From Andreesenia sp964489735 (GTDB lineage: Bacteria > Bacillota > Clostridia > Tissierellales > Gottschalkiaceae), in NCBI GenBank assembly GCA_964489735.1, contig CAZBAL010000007.1, positions 1-64,000 of the forward strand: a DNA stretch of 64,000 bases, read 5' to 3'. Position 1 is the first letter of the stretch, and each line of letters begins with the position of its first letter. The notes beneath the pieces are model-generated. The model had not been told where the DNA came from. It made no database searches and saw nothing but the letters and a program-made list of their open reading frames with translations. The position numbers were made by a program, and so were the translations under genes. Positions 59,700 through 64,000 of this stretch are shown here, piece by piece.

Positions 59700-61859
59700 A
59701 TGTCAATTAATATAGCCTTGGCAGGAAACCCCAACTCAGGGAAAACGACATTGTTCAATGCTCTTACGGGCAGCGCACAGTATGTTGGAAACTGGCCAGG
59801 AGTTACTGTCGAGAAAAAAGAAGGAAAAGTAAAGTCGGATAAAAGTATAAATCTTATAGATTTACCGGGAATATACTCTCTATCACCTTATACGCTTGAA
59901 GAAGTTGTAAGTAGAGATTATTTGTTAAATGAGAAACCAGATGTGGTAATAGATCTGGTTGACGGATCGAATATTGAGAGAAACTTATATTTATCTACTC
60001 AATTATTAGAGCTTGGAATACCGACTGTAATAGCTCTTAATATGATAGATGTGGTTAGAAAAAGAGGAGATTCTATAGATATAGATAAGCTGTCGAAGAG
60101 AATGGGCTGTCCAGTTGTAGAAATATCTGCACTTAAAGGGATAGGTTTAGATAAGCTTATAGAGGAAGCAAAGAAGGCAGCAGAGCTCCAGGAGTTCAAG
60201 CCTGAACACAGATTTGCTCCAGATGTAGAGAAAGCTATTAGTGAGATAATAGACTCAGTGAGTGTACTGAAAGACCATGAAAATGCAAGATGGTTTGCTA
60301 TAAAGCTGATTGAGGAAGATGTTAAAGTTTTAGAGAAATTTGAATTTGGTCCGGGAGAAGTGGAGAAAGTTGCTTCAATCGTTGAAAAACTGGAAACAGC
60401 ACATGATGATGATGGCGAGAGTATAATCACTAATGAGAGGTATGTTTATATTTCTAAAGTTGTTTCAGAATCTGTTAAGAAAAAGACTACAGGAATGACA
60501 GCTTCAGATAAAATAGACAGAATAGTTACCAATAGATTTCTAGCGATACCAATATTTGCAGCAGTTATGGCATTTATATATTTCTTATCTATCTCAACAA
60601 TCGGTACCTGGGGTACGGATTGGGTGAATGATGTACTGTTTGCAGAGATAGTACCAGAGGCGGCAAACGGATTTTTAGAGAGAATAGGAACATCAGATGT
60701 GATTCAATCTCTAGTAGTAGATGGTATTATCGGAGGGGTTGGAGCAGTGCTAGGATTCCTTCCTCAGATTATAGTTTTATTCCTATGTCTTTCAATACTT
60801 GAAGATATAGGATATATGGCAAGAATCGCATTTATCATGGATAGAATATTCCGTAAGTTTGGACTTTCAGGAAAATCATTTATTCCTATACTGATAGGAA
60901 CAGGATGTAGTGTACCAGGAATTATAGGAACTCGTACGATTGAAAATGATAGAGATAGAAGAATGACTATAATAGTGACATCGTTCATGCCTTGTAGTGC
61001 AAAGATACCAATAATAGCTCTGATAGCATCAGCATTTTTCGGAGGTGCTTTCTGGGTTGCAACACTTGCATATTTTGGAGCAATACTGGGTATAATTATG
61101 TCAGGTATTATTTTGAAAAAGACAAGAATATTCGCTGGAGATCCAGCACCATTTGTAATGGAGTTACCTCAGTATCATATACCAAGCTTTAAGAATGTTA
61201 TTCGTCACACTTATGACAGAGGGAAAGCATTCGTTGTAAAAGCAGGAACGATAATTTTAGCGGCAACAGTGCTGATCTGGTTCCTTATGAGTTTCACACC
61301 ATCACTTAGTTATATAGACTTTGAAGCCGATAGCTCAGGAAGTATATTGGCGATTATAGGTAAGGCAATAGCTCCATTATTTGCACCATTAGGATTTGGA
61401 AGATGGGAGACAACAGTTGCAACATTTACAGGTCTTATAGCAAAAGAGCAGCTGGTATCGACTCTTAGTATAGTTTCAGGAGGAATGGCTGAAATAGACC
61501 CTGAAGAAGTATCAGGTGCTAAAGATTTATTAAAAGCATTCGGAGCGATGATAACACCGATCGGTGGATTCTCATTCCTTATGTTTAACATCTTCAACAC
61601 TCCATGTTTTGCAGCAATTGGTGCTATAAGAAGAGAGATGCAGAGCGCAAGATGGACTGCACTTGCTATAGCTTATCAGCTAGTATTTGCTTATGCAGTA
61701 TCACTGATAATATACCAGGTTGGTGGACTGATTTTAGGAACAGTTGCATTTGGAGTATGGTCAATAGTAGGTATTGCTGTATTGGTTATAATGATGTATC
61801 TATTATTTAGAAGCTACAGACCTAAGAGCAAAACTAAGCTTGAGGTAGCATCTGCGTAA
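59700..61859 (+). CDS. feoB: Ferrous iron transport protein B
   Basis: GTP-dependent iron(II) permease, 719 residues. The N-terminal G domain has GNPNSGKTT, the switch region NWPGVTVEKKEG, DLPGIYSLSPYTLEE, NMIDV and ISALKG. A helical spacer domain follows to about residue 275. The membrane part has two Gate motifs: IGTGCSVPGIIGTRT and, in the second half, FNTPCFAAIGAIRRE, each with the family's conserved cysteine. Start ATG 59700, after AGGAGGAA. Confidence 0.97.
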   Translation: MSINIALAGNPNSGKTTLFNALTGSAQYVGNWPGVTVEKKEGKVKSDKSINLIDLPGIYSLSPYTLEEVVSRDYLLNEKPDVVIDLVDGSNIERNLYLSTQLLELGIPTVIALNMIDVVRKRGDSIDIDKLSKRMGCPVVEISALKGIGLDKLIEEAKKAAELQEFKPEHRFAPDVEKAISEIIDSVSVLKDHENARWFAIKLIEEDVKVLEKFEFGPGEVEKVASIVEKLETAHDDDGESIITNERYVYISKVVSESVKKKTTGMTASDKIDRIVTNRFLAIPIFAAVMAFIYFLSISTIGTWGTDWVNDVLFAEIVPEAANGFLERIGTSDVIQSLVVDGIIGGVGAVLGFLPQIIVLFLCLSILEDIGYMARIAFIMDRIFRKFGLSGKSFIPILIGTGCSVPGIIGTRTIENDRDRRMTIIVTSFMPCSAKIPIIALIASAFFGGAFWVATLAYFGAILGIIMSGIILKKTRIFAGDPAPFVMELPQYHIPSFKNVIRHTYDRGKAFVVKAGTIILAATVLIWFLMSFTPSLSYIDFEADSSGSILAIIGKAIAPLFAPLGFGRWETTVATFTGLIAKEQLVSTLSIVSGGMAEIDPEEVSGAKDLLKAFGAMITPIGGFSFLMFNIFNTPCFAAIGAIRREMQSARWTALAIAYQLVFAYAVSLIIYQVGGLILGTVAFGVWSIVGIAVLVIMMYLLFRSYRPKSKTKLEVASA

Positions 61860-61886
61860 TATAAATTTATTTGAGAAGGTGAGTTT

Positions 61887-62048
61887 ATGAGTGGAGCAGA
61901 TTTATTAATATTAGGGATTATTGCAGCAATATTGATCGCTATAGTAATGAGAAGCTACAAAAGAAAGAAAGCTGGAAAAACTGGATGTTCAGGATGTTCA
62001 AGCACATCTTGTCCTAGCAGTGGACATTATAAAAGCGATAATAAATAA
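61887..62048 (+). CDS. FeoB-associated Cys-rich membrane protein
   Basis: 53 residues, shorter than most ORF callers report. One membrane helix (LLILGIIAAILIAIVM), a basic stretch (RSYKRKKAGK), then cysteines in CSGCSSTSC and a His near the end. This is the typical small protein found after feoB in anaerobic Bacillota. ATG 61887 follows GAAGGTGAG, 27 bases after feoB. It may help FeoB handle iron; the role is not proven. Confidence 0.85.
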   Translation: MSGADLLILGIIAAILIAIVMRSYKRKKAGKTGCSGCSSTSCPSSGHYKSDNK

Positions 62049-62106
62049 TAAGAATATTTAATTTAATGTAGTAATATATAATAAATAGTTTTAATATTGG
62101 CGTTTG

Positions 62107-62146
62107 AGAGCTCTGAATTTTATTTTTCAAGATTCAGAGCTCTTTT
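62107..62146 (+). terminator. feo operon terminator
   Basis: AGAGCTCTGAAT and ATTCAGAGCTCT arms, loop TTTATTTTTCAAG, then a T-run. The arms share AGCTCTGAAT with the terminator at 4981-5012. Confidence 0.88.
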
Positions 62147-62324
62147 ATTTTAATTAATTACTCTGAAGAGCCTTTTAGATTATTCATTTACCAGTGAATA
62201 CTGTGCATATTAACTACTAGAAAAATCTTTCGAGAGTAAATCTGTTAGGTGACCTTAAGCTGAAAATAATAAAAATGAAAAGGTGAGTATTATAGACTAT
62301 AATATTAGATATAGAGGTGATTAT

Positions 62325-64000
62325 ATGAACAGGATTGATCTTCTCAGAGATGAGATGAAAAAAGAAGGTATAGATATATATCTAGTTCCAACTTCAGACC
62401 CGCATCAAAGTGAGTACTTGTCTGAGCATTGGAAAGGTAGAGAGTGGCTCAGCGGTTTTACAGGCTCCGCTGGAATGCTTATAGTAACAGAAAGTGAAGC
62501 AGGTCTTTGGACTGATGGTAGATACTTTATCCAGGCTGAAAAAGAACTCAAAGATACTGGAATAAAGCTCTATAAAATGGGAATTCCAGGAGAGGAAACA
62601 GTATACAACTTTATCAGAAAAAAACTTGGAAAAGGTGGGGTACTAGGCTTATTTGGCAGAGATTTATCTATAGCACAGTATCAATATTTATTGAAAGGGT
62701 CTAGGAATATTAGAATCAAGACTGATATAGACTTGGTGGATAGAATATGGAAAGATAGACCATCAAAGCCAGTTTCAGAGCTGTTTATACATGAAGAAAG
62801 ATTCACAGGAGAATCTACAGGGAGCAAACTAGCAAGACTCAGAGCACATATGAGCAGATTCAAACTGGATAAAAAAATAGTTTCATCGCTGGATGAGATA
62901 GCATGGCTTTTCAATTTAAGAGGAAGAGATATTAAAAATAATCCTGTCTTTATATCATTTGCAATAATTTCGCAAGAGAGAGCTGTCTTGTTTACAGATG
63001 CAATAGTAAATGAGAAAGTTAAGAATTATTCAGAGGAACAGTTCTTTGAAATTAAGAAATTAGATGAATTCGAGATGGAACTTAAAGGAATAGAGTCCGA
63101 ATGCGTATCTTTAGACCCGGAAAAATCAAGTCTTTGGATAAAAAACAGTCTGGAGCTAAACAAAATTGTTTTTGGAAGAGATATTCTGACATATTATGAA
63201 TCGATTCGAAATGAAATACAGATTGATAATTTAAGAGAGACTTACAGAAGAGATGGAGCTGCTGTAATCAAGCTGCTGAATTGGATAAAAAAGTCTCTTA
63301 AGAGTGGCGAAGAAGTGTCGGAGATAGATATATCGGATAAGCTGATAGAGCTGAGAAGTGAAATTGATAATTTTATAGAGCCTAGTTTCGATACTATAGC
63401 TGCTTATAAAGAACATGGAGCTATGATGCACTACTCTGCAGATGAGGAATCAAACTATATTCTTGAAGAAGATGGACTCTTGCTGATAGATTCAGGTGGT
63501 CAGTACCTATCGGGAACTACAGATATAACTCGTACTATTTCGCTCGGGAATGTAACGGAAGACGAGAAAAAACATTATACCCTTACATTAAAAGGGATGA
63601 TAAATCTGACTAATGCAAAGTTTTTAGATGGCACCAAGGGTATAGCATTAGATATATTTGCGAGAGAATACCTGTGGAAAGAGGGAATAGACTATAAATC
63701 TGGAACAGGTCATGGAGTTGGGTACTGCCTTTCTGTACACTTAGGAGACCAGAGGATATCACCTAGAGCGGTGGATTCTGTGTTGAAGCCTGGGATGACA
63801 GTCACTAATGAGCCAGGAGTTTATTTAGAAGGGAAGTACGGTATCCGCATAGAGAACGTTCTTTTAGTAAAAGAGTATATGGAGAATGAATCTGATAAAT
63901 TCTTAGAGTTTGAGACATTGACACTTTGTCCTTTCGATAAGGAATTGATAGATTTCAGTTTACTAACGGAAGAAGAAATCGAGTGGATAGATGAGTATAA
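62325..64000 (+). CDS. Xaa-Pro aminopeptidase (M24B), C-terminus cut by window end
   Basis: Removes N-terminal residues before proline. 558 complete codons are visible and the frame is open at the edge. The start is ATG 62325, with AGAGGTGA. The N-terminal creatinase domains come first (VPTSDPHQSEYLSEHWKGREWLSGFTGSAG, TDGRYFIQAE). The catalytic pita-bread fold follows from about residue 310: the metal ligands are the Asp residues in LLIDSGGQY and TTDITRT, His in GTGHGVGYCL, and Glu in TNEPGVYLEG and GIRIENV. Missing residues at the end are probably few, since the C-terminal block (LLTEEEIEWIDEY) has been reached. Confidence 0.92.
   Translation, partial: MNRIDLLRDEMKKEGIDIYLVPTSDPHQSEYLSEHWKGREWLSGFTGSAGMLIVTESEAGLWTDGRYFIQAEKELKDTGIKLYKMGIPGEETVYNFIRKKLGKGGVLGLFGRDLSIAQYQYLLKGSRNIRIKTDIDLVDRIWKDRPSKPVSELFIHEERFTGESTGSKLARLRAHMSRFKLDKKIVSSLDEIAWLFNLRGRDIKNNPVFISFAIISQERAVLFTDAIVNEKVKNYSEEQFFEIKKLDEFEMELKGIESECVSLDPEKSSLWIKNSLELNKIVFGRDILTYYESIRNEIQIDNLRETYRRDGAAVIKLLNWIKKSLKSGEEVSEIDISDKLIELRSEIDNFIEPSFDTIAAYKEHGAMMHYSADEESNYILEEDGLLLIDSGGQYLSGTTDITRTISLGNVTEDEKKHYTLTLKGMINLTNAKFLDGTKGIALDIFAREYLWKEGIDYKSGTGHGVGYCLSVHLGDQRISPRAVDSVLKPGMTVTNEPGVYLEGKYGIRIENVLLVKEYMENESDKFLEFETLTLCPFDKELIDFSLLTEEEIEWIDEY

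Overview
The window is AT-rich bacterial DNA with Gram-positive features: strong GGAGG-type ribosome binding sites, frequent TTG and GTG starts, AGA-rich arginine usage, lipoprotein-type substrate-binding proteins and stem-plus-U-run terminators. The gene content (oxygen-independent cobalamin pathway, FeoB, molybdate and tungstate-type transporters, B12-dependent methionine synthase, acetate channel) points to a strictly anaerobic Bacillota of the Clostridia/Tissierellia type. The species cannot be named from the sequence. Two runs of exactly 100 N (3898-3997 and 45901-46000) show that this is a scaffold with gaps of unknown true size.

Layout. 0-9.4 kb: ung, an MBL-fold hydrolase, a solitary haem/cobalamin/siderophore-type binding lipoprotein, an unknown protein, a sigma-70 factor, two ABC-F ATPases and an acyltransferase. 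9.6-12.5 kb: modE-modA-modB-modC. 12.5-19.9 kb: acetyltransferase, natAB-type exporter, a CtpE-like P-type ATPase, a TtcA-like tRNA thiolase and a pseudouridine synthase. 19.9-24.1 kb: an orphan ABC ATPase, azlC-azlD-apt, an acetate channel, and two similar unannotated small-RNA loci. 24.3-27.1 kb: a taurine/nitrate-class ABC transporter of unknown substrate. 27.3-35.3 kb: a cobalamin riboswitch followed by cbiM-N-Q-X-C-D-E-T-L-F-G. 35.6-39.4 kb: a purine module (frameshifted NCS2 permease, 8-oxoguanine-deaminase-like amidohydrolase, GntR regulator). 39.5-41.5 kb: a FUSC-type membrane protein. 41.7-49.9 kb: cbiH-cbiJ-hemA-sirC-hemC-(gap)-cobA/hemD-hemB-hemL. 50-55 kb: nitroreductase, small membrane protein, a molybdate/tungstate-type uptake operon with a DUF364 protein, and a zinc peptidase. 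55-62 kb: metH, then divergent feoA-feoA-feoB-small Cys-rich protein. 62.3 kb to the end: an Xaa-Pro aminopeptidase cut by the window edge.

How it fits together. The two tetrapyrrole operons together encode the route from glutamyl-tRNA through 5-aminolevulinate, uroporphyrinogen III and precorrin-2 to the corrin ring (cobyrinate). MetH is a consumer of the finished cofactor. Iron (feo), cobalt (cbiMNQ) and molybdate/tungstate (two systems) uptake are close by. Late corrinoid steps (cbiA, cbiP, cbiB, cobU/S/T and the adenosyltransferase) are not in the window.

The strongest unexplained signal is a pair of intergenic loci (about 20104-20310 on + and 23359-23118 on -). Each has a TTGACA-N17-TATCAT promoter overlapping a Fur-box-like sequence, no convincing ORF, a shared AAAAGTCAT(T)AACCTC core, further CCTC motifs that could pair with Shine-Dalgarno sequences, and its own intrinsic terminator. 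They look like two paralogous iron-responsive regulatory RNAs.
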